Assembly: GCF_034702125.1 (NCBI RefSeq)
Contig: NC_085875.1
Location: 17,097,506 to 17,161,505, forward strand
Reading direction: 5' to 3'
From: Engraulis encrasicolus
Lineage: Eukaryota > Chordata > Actinopteri > Clupeiformes > Engraulidae
DNA length: 64,000 bases
Shown piece by piece: positions 47,453 to 60,290 of the stretch. The position numbers and the translations under genes were made by a program. The notes beneath the pieces were generated by a model. It was not told the origin of the DNA. It saw nothing but the letters and a program-made list of their open reading frames with translations, and searched no databases. How positions within the stretch are numbered: the stretch's first letter is position 1; every line of letters begins with the position of its first letter.

Positions 47453-47590
47453 ATGGCGGCGGCTGGAAGTAAACGGAGTAAACTTTCTATAAACGAACAT
47501 TGCCCTATGTGCAGGGGATATCTAAGGACAAATGGTAATATCTGCAACCGCCCATGGATATTTGAAGAACTTCCCTACGAGAAAGGGTAA
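47453..47590 (+). CDS. Short ORF with CxxC at left end of the helicase-bearing element
   Basis: From ATG at 47453: MAAAGSKRSKLSINEHCPMC and RGYLRTNGNICNR, ending ELPYEKG and a stop. The C-x2-C...C pattern could be part of a zinc site. The leader TCACAACAAACATGGCGGC is nearly identical to that of the minus-strand helicase ORF at the opposite end. Function unknown. Confidence 0.35.
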   Translation: MAAAGSKRSKLSINEHCPMCRGYLRTNGNICNRPWIFEELPYEKG

Positions 47591-48065
47591 ACCAGCGCCC
47601 AGCTGAACTTGATCGAAACTTGTGAAACTTCTCCGAAAAATCCTGTCGCATGCCTGAAATGCCTGCTGTAATTTAACCCAGCGTTCTCAAGGTACGTACG
47701 GTAAGTCAACATCTTGAATCTTGATGCAATGGTTGCTCTGAAGTCGTGCGCAAGCACAATATGACAATTGTTCATCCATACATATGTCAATATTGTTATT
47801 GGATATGATTGGCTTCAGGGCATCTTCCTCTTAGCCTCTATGCTAATCTAAATGGTTTACTGTTTACATTGCTATCTAGGCACACATGCAATATGATTGT
47901 TTCACTTTTATTTGATTTATTGATTCTTTTATTTCTTTGANTTCTTTATAACCTCGCTGGGATTGTAACCTACGCACATGTCCAACGACAGAGATGTGTA
48001 AAAGTGTCTGCTTGCACTGTATTACAAACTATCACCATCATTAACAACAAGTCCCCTTCTCACAG

Positions 48066-48192
48066 ATGCAGAAATGCAAAGCAGGGCCAAACATGCTGCA
48101 TTCAATGGGTACGAAGACGGTGTGAGGAACAACATAACAGCTCTCTTCCTGGTGGCAGCCATGGAGCACCTAGGGGCTTCATTAAGTGTCAG
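48066..48192 (+). CDS. Possible internal exon of the element in CINP intron 2
   Basis: The acceptor CTTCTCACAG|AT and donor GTGTCAG|GTACCT bound an open frame AEMQSRAKHAAFNGYEDGVR then NNITALFLVAAMEHLGASLS. It reads like protein but I do not recognise it. It is probably a second exon of the left-hand gene. Confidence 0.35.
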
Positions 48193-50325
48193 GTACCTCT
48201 GGAACAAAGATTTACATTACAACAAATGTATGCCCCCAGTTAAAGCTGGTGCCATGACAGTCTGTACATATTGGCTTTGCAAGATTACATCTAAGCTAAC
48301 CATACTGCACATTTTGCATTATCTATCTTTTTAAATGTGTCAACAGATATCCCTGACGGCTTCATACCTGACCACATAACCATGGGCTCTGAAGAGGGGA
48401 AAAAAGGAACAGGCTACATCCGGTAGTGGCCCGGGTGGTCAACAAATGCCATTTTCCACATGCAGTCCAGGAGGGAGACGTATAACTATACTGTAGATTT
48501 GATATTTTTACCAGCCCTTTAGCCACAGTGTGCCCACAGCGCACTGCTCGTAATTCTGCAGGTAATTTTCACTCTTTCGCATCGCTTAGCCCACAACACC
48601 TTAACAACTTGAAGTCATTTTTTGAACATAGTTGTCCCGGTCTCACTGAAACAAACAGCAGATTGGACCAGCATGTCTATTGGACTGCAGAAAATCATGG
48701 TGAACAGACAGACAAATGCACACTGGAGCACATTATGTTGCTAGTCACACAGAGGATATTTTCAGAGAGGCTGAGTTGTTTTCACCCCCCCATCTAGTCA
48801 TGACATTCTGATAAATCGCAAAAGCAGTAACCTGTGGCGCAGGATCAAAGCTAAATTGAAAGAGCGCCAAGACTAATATAAAATTGGTGGAGTAAATGCA
48901 TGTACTGTAATAATGTATGTAAATAATTTGTGTATGTAAGTAGTGTATATAAAATAACCCAGTGCAACTTTTTTTCCCATAAGATTCTGTTGCCTTTCTG
49001 TGAATGCATATAAAAAAGGTTAAGGTATGTTGTCACTTGAAGTAAATTAAACTGTGCTCAACACTAAACAGTCTACAATACTTCTTCCTTCTTTACATTT
49101 TTTTAATCATTGCTGCTCAAATAAAAAAACATGGCAACAGTTTTCAAATGTGTAATTTTATTTACAGTTCTTCTATGCAAAAACAGTCATTCATACACAT
49201 TTGTACAACAGCATGTACGAGGTTGCGGCAAAGCACTGCCAGCTACTACGCTGTGGTGTTTCACTGTCAAAATACTCATCCTTTTAATCAACATAACCTG
49301 GGATTCCCTGCACATGCAACACTTTGAAAACAGGAAGGTTGTTGGTTATGTACTATTATATGTTCGATCAAAGATATAGGGACTAATGCTCTTCTCATGT
49401 TTCTTCAATAAGCTGTGATCCAACCTAGTGCAAACTGTCCTGTTGGGTGGGCTCACTGTTGAATGGCACTCTCTCCATATGTAGCAGCTCTCTGTGTCCC
49501 ATCTTCTGTGACTGCAGATGCCATTTAAGCCATGACAGGCATGTCTGAAAGACATGGTGCATGATGTTAACAGGTATACTAGACAACCACACTTTTCCTC
49601 CTAATGACAATCGGTGCAGGCCTACTTATTTACAAGAGTGACTCACCTTCTTTGCTGTGACGTTCTCCCAACTGAGCAGGAAGGCCTTTCATTCCTGGTG
49701 GTCAGAGAAGAGCTCAGTTTATACAATACAGCAGATATTGAACATGGGCAAATTTGTAACGTGTTGAGTCTGTGTAACATAAGCAGCTCACACAAACTGG
49801 TCAACCCATTCTACTGGGTAGCTTGTTTAGCATAGTGAAACCCTTTGAATGTCAGTTTCGCACACCACGAAATACAATGAAAGACGGCAGCAAACGATAT
49901 CAACCATTTCACACGTTTGCCAAGTCATTTTTCAAGACCAGAATGTCAACTCACAGTCACAAACAAACGCAAAGCAAATGTCTGTACACTACAGTATGCA
50001 TCGGGCACAGTTGGGGGAGGGGAGAACCAACACCATTGTTTTTACAAGGACAATGTAATATAACACGGACAATGTGTACAGCAGAGTTAACGGAGTTTTT
50101 TTGAACATCACAGGGGGAAAACATGACGAAACTAACAGAGACATAATACAAAGTTATGACCAAGACTGTGACGATACATGTCCAAGTTAAGATTAGTCTA
50201 CAAGTAAACTACGATAAACCTAGAAGGCCAGAATGTGAACTCACAACCAAACGCAATGCACATGCCTGTGCTTCATAAATGGAAAAAATGCATCAGGTTC
50301 ATCAACAGTAGATGCTTAAACTTAC

Positions 50326-50867
50326 CATTTGTAGGTGACGTGAACCTCATCGACAACGATGCCCAGTAGATTCTTCTGGTAGAGGTCTGAGGATAGCATG
50401 GTCAGTCATTTGTCCTTCAGCCACGACTCGGGGCTACCGAAGACCGGCTGGCCTGGCAACGTCCCTGAAGGATGTCTTCCTCCCAGTTCCATACCCGTTA
50501 GATTTCCAGCCTCTCTGACTTGGTCCTCCATTAACGCAGCCAGGGGGAACACCACAATAAAGATTGGATCCTGCACTTTCCCCATTGCTTTAGCACGTGA
50601 AATATAATCGGGTGGGATAGAACGTCTCCTAGAGCTCAGTTGGGAGTGTCCATCTCACAGCGGCTTTAGCGACCAGTGGAGCCAGCTCAAACTTTTGCCA
50701 AATCCGGTCGGAAGAAACGCAAACACATCCTCGCCGCCAACAAACGCCTTAAGCGCCGTCATTTGTTCGTATTTCAATGCCTGAACATTTGGAATACAAG
50801 ACAATACCGTGGAAATAGCCGAATCCATTTCAGCGCACTGAGTACTAGTACTACAGCGCGCTGCCAT
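50326..50867 (-). pseudogene. RecQ-like SF2 helicase fragment (decayed)
   Basis: On the minus strand from ATG at 50867: a leader, then LKYEQMTALKAFVGGEDVFA and FLPTGFGKSL, the Walker A motif of RecQ-type superfamily 2 helicases. A small deletion after GKSL breaks the frame: the expected Q-L-A-P-L-V-A-K-A-A continues in another frame near 50660-50690. A second exon (acceptor GTGCAG|GATCC, about 50575) carries DPIFIVVFPLAALMEDQVRE, an in-frame TGA near 50400, then LYQKNLLGIVVDEVHVTYKW (motif II, D-E-V-H) ending at a donor (50326). Domains and motif order are clear; decay is clear. Repetitive helicase genes of this kind occur in fish transposons, by memory. Confidence 0.65.
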
Positions 50868-51612
50868 GTTTGTTGTGAAGTGAAGACTACACTGCTGTCG
50901 CTAATGCTTTACATCACATCCGCCCATAACTCCGCCCATCCATTCAAAATCCCACCCGCGATTCATGATTGGCTGTACACATTTTCCAACTCCAGCGGTC
51001 TCACTGCTATTCAGATGGGGTAGTGAGGCATGGGAACGCCCCCGCGTGACGTAGCCGAACGCAGCCAGATGATGTGAATCAGGTTAGCAGGGACAGGTAT
51101 CTTGACCAAAATATGACAACATTTACTGTACAGTGTACATCCATCAGATTTGAGATCCTAGTTTAATCAAGAAAAAAAAACGTTGCCTGTTATTCTTCCA
51201 GTCTGCATAGGCCTACAGAACATGAGTTGCCTACTTAACCAGTTATTATGACCCATCAAATCATTAGGATGGTTTGCGTGATTATAATTAAATTGACATG
51301 GATTGTCTTTGCTCTAATAATACATAGACAAGCAGTGTCGCGGACTTCTCTTTTCACTTGGATTTACTCTCATTGTCCTGCACCTGGCCCATCGGGTGGG
51401 ATGTGCACACATCTACTTCTCTGAACTTGTCTTTGCTACCAAACAGGAAGTTTAGACCAATGTTTATCAACCTCAAAGGGAATGTTTCCAAAATGGTTTC
51501 AGTGGTCTATCAGATTGAAACCCAGAGTAAAGTGTCTCTCTGGAGCTATCTATGAGGGACGGTTCCTATCTTAACTAAGTTTGAGTAATCTAGCAAAAGC
51601 CAAGCCTGCTTA

Positions 51613-53074
51613 CAGTGCCATGAGAAAGTTTGGACACCCTTTTGGAAAATCATTACATCGGTTTATTTCTCGTTGAGCTTTTAAAGTAGCAACTTCATTT
51701 TAACATACGTTAAACTGTAGGGAAAGAGAAACATTTCAGCAGCGGAAGAATTTTCATAGGTCTTATAGAAATAATTTTATGTGGATTTAAACAAAAATAG
51801 GCGTGTGCATAAATATGGGCACCCCAAAGAAGGTATACCATTAATATGAAGTAGAGCTCACCTTTGCAGCACAAACTGGTTTTAATGACTTTGGAATCCC
51901 TTCAGTCACCAAGACAGACATGATTGGTCATCAAAATGTTATTTATCATACAAAATAGCAGACGAGGCTTGTCCTAAGTTCTGTCTTGGAGAGTGGAATA
52001 TGGTGGGCTCTGAACAAACTGTAGTTTGTTGAAAAATAGTTAAAGGGGCATGGCTAAAGGATGGTAAGAATGGTAACAGGCACACTACAGAACACCTCCA
52101 TAGAATTACAAGACCATAGCTGCTGATAGTGCAGACTTAGACATGGGTCCTTCCACGTATACTTTTCACAAGGCAAAAGCTCATTGGATGGGTGACGAAT
52201 AAAAAGGCTTTCCTGTGTATCCATCAGAAATAAGTTGTTAAACTTATGCAGAAAGCTTACCTGGACAAGCTAAAAGCATTTGGGGAAATCATAGTGTGGT
52301 CAGATGAGACTGAGCAGAGTTATTTGACCTTAACAATGGGAGGTGGACATGGCAAAAAATGCACCCATAAATTCTATGACCTCTGGTCTAAAACACACCC
52401 TACTATAGGTCTGTGTGGATAGTATACACACTGTAAAACTTATTACAGTTAAGGGCCTCACTAATTCTTTTCAAATAGCATATTTTTCAAAAGAATGTTC
52501 AAGTGTCAGTCACAAAATTAGAGCTGAGCCGAGTTTGGACTTTCCAGCAGGACAGTGTTTGCACTGCACTGATCAAAATTCAACAATGAGTTAATGTAAA
52601 ACAACAAGTACAATGTCTTGAAATGGTCATAGAAATCTTGACATATCACCATCATTGAAAAAGAATGAATTCATTTGAACCAGGATGACTAAAGAAGACA
52701 GATGAGTAAGCTGACTGAATTAGAGGGGTTCTGGATAGAATAATTGGCAACTATTCAGTAGCACCAGGCAGTTGGAACTTGTCTTCTTGTATAGCAAGTA
52801 TCCAAAGGCCATTAGATCAGCAAAGGTGAGCTCTACTTCATATTAATGGTATACCTTCTTTGGGGTGCCCATATTTATGCACACGCATATTTTTGTTTAA
52901 ATCCACATAACATTCTTTCTATAACACCTATGAAAATTCTTCCACGGCTGAAATGTTTCTCTTTCCCTACAGTTTAACATATGTTAAAAGGAAGTTGCTA
53001 CTTTAAAAGCTCAACGAGAAATAAACCGATGTAATGATTTTCCAAAAGGGTGCCCAAACTTTCTCATGGCACTG
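51613..53074. mobile_element. Decayed Tc1-like transposon in CINP intron 2
   Basis: CAGTGCCATGAGAAAGTTTG and its complement (53055-53074) are flanked by TA. Arms of about 230 bp are inverted (GAGCTCACCTTTGC near 51855 and GCAAAGGTGAGCTC near 52818). The interior is a scrambled transposase with WSDET still readable (about 52300-52313). No intact ORF. Confidence 0.9.
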
Positions 53075-53281
53075 TATGTGCCTTTCATGTGCTTTAGGAA
53101 GTACGGTAGATATTATCCAGTCTTGGCAACTCGTATGGAAAAAAAACATGAAAATAACACGATGGGCTGCGTTCTTGTGTCTTTCCCTGTTTTTTACTGG
53201 ATTTACTGTAATGCCCAGAGCATCTGAAAGCACCATAAGTACTCCTACAGCAACAACGACTGTGATTTTTCATCCTTTTAG

Positions 53282-53432
53282 GCCAGTGAAGGAGACCAGT
53301 CTGATGTCAGGGGATGAGTCGACCCAGTCAGGCCCGGGGCATACTGGAGCCGGCCCACAGTCATCTCGCCCTGAACTCCACAGAGACCTTGAAGAGGAGT
53401 GCACCAAACTGCAGGACATTGTGGAGAAAATG
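53282..53432 (+). CDS. cinp: CINP exon 3
   Basis: The acceptor is ATCCTTTTAG|G and the donor AAAATG|GTACCT. It encodes a poorly conserved Ser/Gly-rich segment (SLMSGDESTQSGPGHTGAGP) and then the helix LHRDLEEECTKLQDIVEKM, equivalent to the LEKLCEELQATLDGL helix of mammalian CINP. The phase joins G from 47184 and ends at 0. Confidence 0.88.
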
Positions 53433-53558
53433 GTACCTGTGTTTTTCTTCTTTTTTTTGTTTGTGCATGCTCTTTTCATCCATTTCTCCGATTGTAGGCC
53501 TACTGTACTTTGTTCTGTTTTTGAAAACCTACCTTTGAATGATTTTGAATTCACCCAG

Positions 53559-53688
53559 GCACACATGGTGTCAAAAATGGAAAAAATGGCCTCGTCTGAG
53601 AACGGCATCTGCGAGCTGGAGGCCTTTCAGTTTGGAGATAAAGGAAGGGACGCTCCCCTCTTTCTTACATGGCCCACCTCTCAGTTTG
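53559..53688 (+). CDS. cinp: CINP exon 4
   Basis: The acceptor is TTCACCCAG|GCA and the donor TTTG|GTAAGG. It encodes AHMVSKMEKMASSENGICEL, EAFQFGDKGRDAPLFLTWPT and SQF, matching the MEKLSSTTKGICELENYHYG...PLFHTWPTTHF block of mammals. Confidence 0.92.
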
Positions 53689-54341
53689 GTAAGGAACGAT
53701 CAGCGTAGGCTAATCAGAGATACAATCCTGCACTCAGTATCTGACCCAGCCATACACTGCACCAGTTAATTCTTGAAATCACCTGCAACCATTGTTTGCT
53801 CCACTTAACAGAATGCAGTTCCATGCACTGAGTGTTGAGATATCAAATGGAATATTGCCAGTATTCTGTTAAAAAAAAAAATCTGTAATATTCCGTTGAC
53901 ATGTGTGGAACCATTGACTGTGGAACACGGCCACATTCGGAATGATTAAAAAGCTTAAATGACTCCGTTGCAGACTGAATACTGCCACCATTCTGTTCAA
54001 AATCAGAATACTTCTCATATTTAACTGCCCTCACTGAGCCATATTTCTTCAAAGTATGTGCATTCCACTGTTCATTACTTTCACTGTTCCTGTGTCTGCT
54101 CATGAACTGTTCCTTGAAAACACACTATGTTATGCCTACTACATTAAAACATACCACATTATGTATTTCTAAACATACTTTACTATTGCTAAACATACTA
54201 CACTATGTTTCTGCTCAGTACAGTCAATAAAAGACTTTGATTTCAAGTATCCAGCCCTAATTTTGATTTCCTTATATGTATGTTGTGTACGAAAGAAACT
54301 ATATCATGACCAGTTTTTTTTTTTTTTTCCTGGTTCCCCAG

Positions 54342-54541
54342 CGGAGGTGTCCAGCCGGTTGCTGAGCTGCTACAGGCAGGAGTTGGCCCTGAAGCAGCTC
54401 CTGCTGGGCCTGCTGGCCCACACCCCAGACCCACAGCTCTCCATGGTCTACCTCTCGGCCTGGCTCTACCAGCCCTACATAGACGACCAGGCCAAACTGC
54501 TGCTGGAGGGTCTGCTCCTTGAAACAGGCCACCGGACTTAG
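54342..54541 (+). CDS. cinp: CINP exon 5 (terminal)
   Basis: The acceptor is TTCCCCAG|C after a long T tract. It encodes AEVSSRLLSCYRQELALKQL, LLGLLAHTPDPQLSMVYLSA and WLYQPYIDDQAKLLLEGLLL-ETGHRT with TAG at 54539-54541. The family ending LL.ETGHR is intact. The last 62 bases are the template of the downstream tandem repeat. Confidence 0.93.
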
Positions 54542-54842
54542 GAGAAAGAGGAAAAAAAAGCGACGCCACGTCAGTTAACATATGTGGCGGATAACTCTTG
54601 GGCTGGCTGAACGAGACTCTCTCTCTCGTAGACGACCAGGTCAAACTGCTGCTGGAGGGTCTGCTCCTCGAAACAGGCCAACGGACTTAGGAGAAAAAAA
54701 ATCCATCCCCAACACGCTACGTCAGTTAATGTATGTGGCGGATAACTGTCTTGGGCTGGCTGAACGAGACTCTCGTAGACGACCAGGTCAAACTGCCGTG
54801 GGTGGCGTGCTCCTCCTCGAAACAGCCCATGGGCCGCACCAG
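54480..54842 (+). repeat. Tandem copies of the CINP 3' coding end
   Basis: The 147-149-bp unit starting TAGACGACCAGG begins at 54480 (inside the coding exon), 54629 and 54776. The second copy repeats the last codons and stop almost exactly (CTGCTGGAGGGTCTGCTCCT...CGGACTTAG); the third is diverged. Between copies lies GGCGGATAACT...TTGGGCTGGCTGAACGAGAC. Confidence 0.92.
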
Positions 54843-56321
54843 CTTTCAAACGCCCAATATCTTCAACGAGAATCAGCTGCTGTGGCTTGGACACTATGTA
54901 TGATCCAACTAGTGGTCTCTATCTGTATGGTAACTGTACAATGCCATGCCATGTGAGTGACTGACAGTTAAGGAGTTTTGGTGAAAGATCGCACCTCCAA
55001 CGGCAGGTTAGGACTTGCTTGTTGCACACAGCATAAGAGGACGAGAGGCGTTACGTCATCGTGAGACTTCATGTACTGTAGTCCTATCGAATGGTACCAT
55101 TTACAAATGCATCAGATGTCTTTGCTGTCTTATTACATTCTTATTTGCTTGACAAGGAATCATTGTTGCTTTGTCACATAACACTACTAGTTGTCAATGT
55201 GGGGCACACAAAGACACACACGCCATTGAGTTTCTGGAGACAATGTTTAATTTTCCCCTTCAACATTATGTCCCACTTGATATTTTTCAAACATATTATG
55301 ATTGAAAAGAAAACAAAAACACATGACAGTGGAATATTTATATTAAAAAAGTAATAAAATAGTGCAACAACTTCAAAGACTGCCTTCAAACGGGACACTT
55401 ATCTACATATAAACAGGTCACAGACAACTGTAGTCAACAAAGAGCTACAAATCTATACAAAGGAACAGAAACACAGAAGAGAGCTCCTATTGTTTTCAAG
55501 GGGAGGGGGTAAACATGCTTACAAAACAATGTATTTAAGAAAACAACATAGAAAGAAAACTATAATACACTGCAGAGGTGACCAGTCAAATTTCAATTTG
55601 TGTGCTCTCTGCTTCAAGCTTACTCATGCGCATACATACATTCACACACACCTGCACGCACACACGCATCCACATACTCTCAAACCTCAACTGAAATGGA
55701 AGGTTAGGGAACACAAAGCTCAAACCAGTACAATACACGTCAGGGAGTCCTACAACGCTACACACCTGAAGATTAAATTAAAGTTTTTCAAAGGATTCGT
55801 TTGATTTATTTATTTATTTTTCCTCCCCACCCCATTGTATCTGGAGGCTTCTTGTGCAACTCGTGTCCAAACGGAACAATCCCACTTCAAACTTCGATTC
55901 CCATAACTCTTACACATCTCTTTTTTTAATGATGAAAGTCTAAGAAATGTGTCTTTTAACAATTAACAACCATTTCACAGCTTAATGTTTCCCTTGAATA
56001 TGCAAAAAAAAGATTATCTGTAACCAATCAATCAACACTGAGTTTATATTTGCTGGTGTACCTCGTGAAACATTCATCTTTAAAGATCTCTGGAGCTTAA
56101 ATCAATCTATACTGAACTGGTCTAAACTGAAAGCGAACAGAACTGTATTCTTTTGGAAAATGCGATTTGCACTTGGAAGGACGGCTGATTTGCCACAGGA
56201 GAAGTGGGAGGGAGGGGGGTAAGTCCCGCTCGCTTGAAATCCTCAGACACATTAGGTCAAACGGCAAAGGGATGGGATATGGTATGACTGCATGTAACTT
56301 ATGCACCCATGTGTGGTCAAC
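54542..56321. other. Convergent 3' UTR region of CINP and the ZNF839-like gene
   Basis: After the CINP stop come the tandem copies, then non-coding sequence with AATAAA at 55353-55358 (CINP strand). On the opposite strand, TTTATTTATTTATT near 55804 gives AATAAA for the minus-strand gene. No other exon is seen. Confidence 0.5.
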
Positions 56322-56885
56322 TCAGTGGTCCTGTACTCCAGCAACAGATGCATCTATGCTGCCTCCTTTTTGGGTGCCAGCCGTCTCAGTGACTGGCAGA
56401 GCCTGTACATTCTCTGTAGCGCCGGTGCCACCCTGAGCGGTCACTGCCGCGCGTGTAGTGGAGGCTGTGCTAGTGACGACATTGGTGGTCACCGTTCCCT
56501 GTGAGGACAGTGGCGGCGGGGGTTGCTGCACCTGGGGTGAGGCCTGTTCCTGAGCCTGTCGCACACCACCACCACCACCACCACCACCACCCTCCTGCTG
56601 GGTCTCCTTGGCTCTGGGTGGCCTTTGTGGGCTCCGAGCGTTCCAGCGCCTGCTCCAGCTCCTGCATCTGCTGGGCAACATCCACGACAGCAACCCCGCC
56701 ACCCTCGTCCTGGGAGAGCTCCGATAGCTCACCGCCCGAAGAATCGGCCATCAGCCCGGGCAGCACCAGCGGGTTCTTCTGACCGCCGCCGCTGCTCTCA
56801 GTTTCCATGGGCTGCACTGTGGGAGGCGGCTGAGACTGGGGCTCCTTCAGTGGTGCTGTGGTGGAAACCGGCACAGCAGTGTCCT
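56322..56885 (-). CDS. znf839: ZNF839-like terminal exon, frame shifts midway
   Basis: The acceptor ATCTCTCAG|AG (56886/56885) gives EDTAVPVSTTAPLKEPQSQP, then an acidic helical stretch SGGELSELSQDEGGGVAVVD and VAQQMQELEQALERSEP. In this frame a (GGT)n run becomes eight Trp and the frame stops at 56470. In the next frame the same run reads poly-Gly and continues as KETQQEGGG...VRQAQEQASPQVQQPPPPLS to a stop at 56322, which looks like genuine low-complexity C-terminus. So a one-base indel lies between about 56600 and 56660, either real or in the assembly. Confidence 0.7.
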
Positions 56886-57084
56886 CTGAGAGATGAACAG
56901 GAATACACACGTGCATGTGCTTAGAATTAACACATTATAGTATAATAACTGCCACCACCAACACTGACTGACGAGCCTAGTAAAATAAATTGAATTCCAT
57001 TGGGGTACATTGAATGCATTGAATACTTAGACAAATCAAGCTTTCGACAACAATGACTGATTGAATCAGATTGGACCAGCTAAG

Positions 57085-57256
57085 GCTCTTTTCCACTGCT
57101 GATTTTCGAGTAGGTCTACAGCTCGACACAGCGCAACTCGGCCGCCACTTTTTGCTTTCGAATAGGCACCATACAGCTCAATCGTAAAGCAAAAAGTGGA
57201 GGCCGAGTCGCCCTGCGTCAAGCTATAGGTCTACCAGAAAAACGGCAGTGGAAAAG
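57085..57256. mobile_element. Palindromic MITE in ZNF839-like intron
   Basis: CTCTTTTCCACTGC and GCAGTGGAAAAGAG are exact inverts, and inside them CCACTTTTTGCTTT pairs with AAAGCAAAAAGTGG. About 170 bp, non-coding. Confidence 0.8.
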
Positions 57257-57295
57257 AGGCACAAGTGTGATTTGAGATGCATCTTCTCTACGAAC

Positions 57296-57419
57296 CTTTT
57301 TTGCAGTTCTCATCCGTCTGTGTCTTCTGAAGACCGTTCATGCTGATCTGGAAGCCATTCGTGTCTCCACAGCGGTTCTCCATTTTGAACCGTTTGGCAG
57401 GTGGCAGCATTTTAGTGTT
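57296..57419 (-). CDS. znf839: ZNF839-like exon
   Basis: The acceptor CTTTCCAG|AAC and donor AAAAAAG|GTTCGT bound 41 codons plus one base: NTKMLPPAKRFKMENRCGDT then NGFQISMNGLQKTQTDENCK. PAKRFKMEN is a likely nuclear-protein basic motif. Phase joins 59183 (phase 0) and 56885. Confidence 0.75.
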
Positions 57420-58044
57420 CTGGAAAGAAGCAAACCAGTGATAAGGTTAGATCACTCCCGAGACTCGCACACAGTTTTGACTCATACTTAATGCAAAAAC
57501 TTATTCATTTACTGTCGTTTACTATTTCACTAAAATGTCACAATAAAACTGTTCTGGATTATTGAGCACCATATGAACGTCTGATTTGATCACAGTCCGG
57601 CGAACCAGTCAGAGTGAGGGAACAGTCTGACTACGATACTGAATATTGAACAAGCATCTAGCATGTTAGCAATTATTTTTAAAATCTTGGTTCTACTCTA
57701 AGTGATGAGCAGTTTGCGGGACATTTTCCATTGCTGCTTCCGACACCACTTCCATCACTACTTGAAGAGGTCGTTTGGCTTCATCACTCATCACACCCAG
57801 CACCACATCCTGCTTTCAGTATTTGTACATGTTTATTATGCTTTTGGTTTTATGTTATATGGTCTATAGAGAATCTTTTAGTGTCTAGGAAGACGCTATA
57901 CAAAACAGATGTATTGTTATTATTATTATTTATTATAAAAGAAGCCATTAACATGAATATGGATGGTGGTTATGTGGTGTTGGTAAGAGCTATATATATT
58001 GGGATTGATATCAAAATCTGTCATTACACCTCCACAAAAAACTG

Positions 58045-58975
<931 letters not shown>

Positions 58976-59182
58976 CACGTAGTCTCAGAGATGTCACAGT
59001 TATAGATAATGCTTTAATTTTGAAAATAAAAAAAATATTGTCAATAATGATTACTGTTAACATGTTAAAGTGATGGATATCCGTACCAAGCACTGTGAGA
59101 CTTTCTAGCGTCTCACCCATGTGCCACACAGACTTGTAACCTACGGCATGAAACATTTCAAAGCAGGAAGAGACATACTCAC

Positions 59183-59311
59183 CTCCATGTGTCTGATGTT
59201 CTTGCTGGCCATGCCCTCTGATGCTGTGGAGGTGCTGGGTGATAATGTCGGGGAGGAGACCAGAGGCTTTGCCTGAGCGGGACGATCTGTGATGCCAAGG
59301 GACCTCAATAC
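59183..59311 (-). CDS. znf839: ZNF839-like exon
   Basis: The acceptor ACTTTTAG|GTA and donor ATGGAG|GTGAGT bound 43 codons in phase 0: VLRSLGITDRPAQAKPLVSS then PTLSPSTSTASEGMASKNIR and HME. A Ser/Pro/Thr-rich linker. Confidence 0.75.
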
Positions 59312-59900
59312 CTAAAAGTGTACAGAGTGAAAATGCTTAAGTGCCTTCTCAATGGTTTACATAGATATCATTTAACCAGATTAGCATTTCAGCATTTTAT
59401 TCTGGCGTAGCCATCCTTCGGCACAAATGTCTTTTTCGCACTAGCGGCAAAGGTGTTGTTTTGCCCCCATCCAAAGGACAATTTGTGTATCACCTTGTCC
59501 CGAATTGATGTTCATTCCATCAGCATTACCTTCTGAAAGAGACCCATTGAGAGATGACTGTGAGCAAACTGAGCCCTTCATTCCAATAGAGAGGGATAGC
59601 CAACGTGACATCTAGTGTTCAATATCTGTGAATGGATTCTGCCAATCACATCGTCTACACCATTTATAACGTAATTTATAACCATTTATACTTGAGTGAG
59701 CACCCCCACCACCCACCTTCAAGTTGCTTACAACTTAGCTCCTTCGATTGCCATGATTTGGTGAAGACCATCTTCAAACACACACGCAATTATTTTGATG
59801 AAAGAGAATGCTATCTCTTTCACACACACACACCCACCTCCTTGTTATGATTTTGAAAGACTTTTCTCTCTCTCGCTCTCTCCCACACAAACATACACAC

Positions 59901-60032
59901 CTCCATGTTGCGCACTTCCAAGGGCTGCCCAGGGGGGTGGTGCTGCGCCATCTTCTTCACCTGGCTGTGGAGCTGCTCAAACTCCCGGTAGACATCTGCG
60001 AACTGGGGCTTGGTGTTCCGGCCCCTCTCCAC
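59901..60032 (-). CDS. znf839: ZNF839-like exon
   Basis: The acceptor GTGCTGCAG|GTG and donor ATGGAG|GTGTGT bound 44 codons, phase 0: VERGRNTKPQFADVYREFEQ then LHSQVKKMAQHHPPGQPLEV and RNME. Helical and conserved-looking. Confidence 0.78.
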
Positions 60033-60254
60033 CTGCAGCACAGGAGTCAGTAGCACAGTAGGTTACCGCTAGGCTCAGGCGGAGCTCATGAGTGGTGGTG
60101 TTGCACTCTTGCACTGCCATAATACTTGTATATCCATCTGTTATTACCCCCGCCCACTACTTCCAGCGCTAGTAGGTTTAGTTCTGATGTTATGAAATGG
60201 ATCTCTTTAATTTATGATTGCTTATTAACAAGTCTAATTTAGGACCATCATTGC

Positions 60255-60290
<36 letters not shown>

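Larger units (their letters stand above)
47185..53281 (+). other. CINP intron 2, enlarged by two mobile elements
   Basis: Between exons 2 and 3 lie a decayed helicase-bearing element (about 47440-50870) and a decayed Tc1-like element (51613-53074). An ambiguous base (n) occurs at 47941. No missing CINP exon is needed, since the protein is continuous. Confidence 0.75.

Noticed and set aside
53034..53708. Single 224-residue protein
   Set aside because: The frame joins Tc1-element DNA, intron and two CINP exons; splice signals and homology resolve it into CINP exons 3 and 4.
59808..60061. Plus-strand open frames over the ZNF839-like exon
   Set aside because: Antisense shadows; the minus-strand frame has both splice sites in phase with neighbours.
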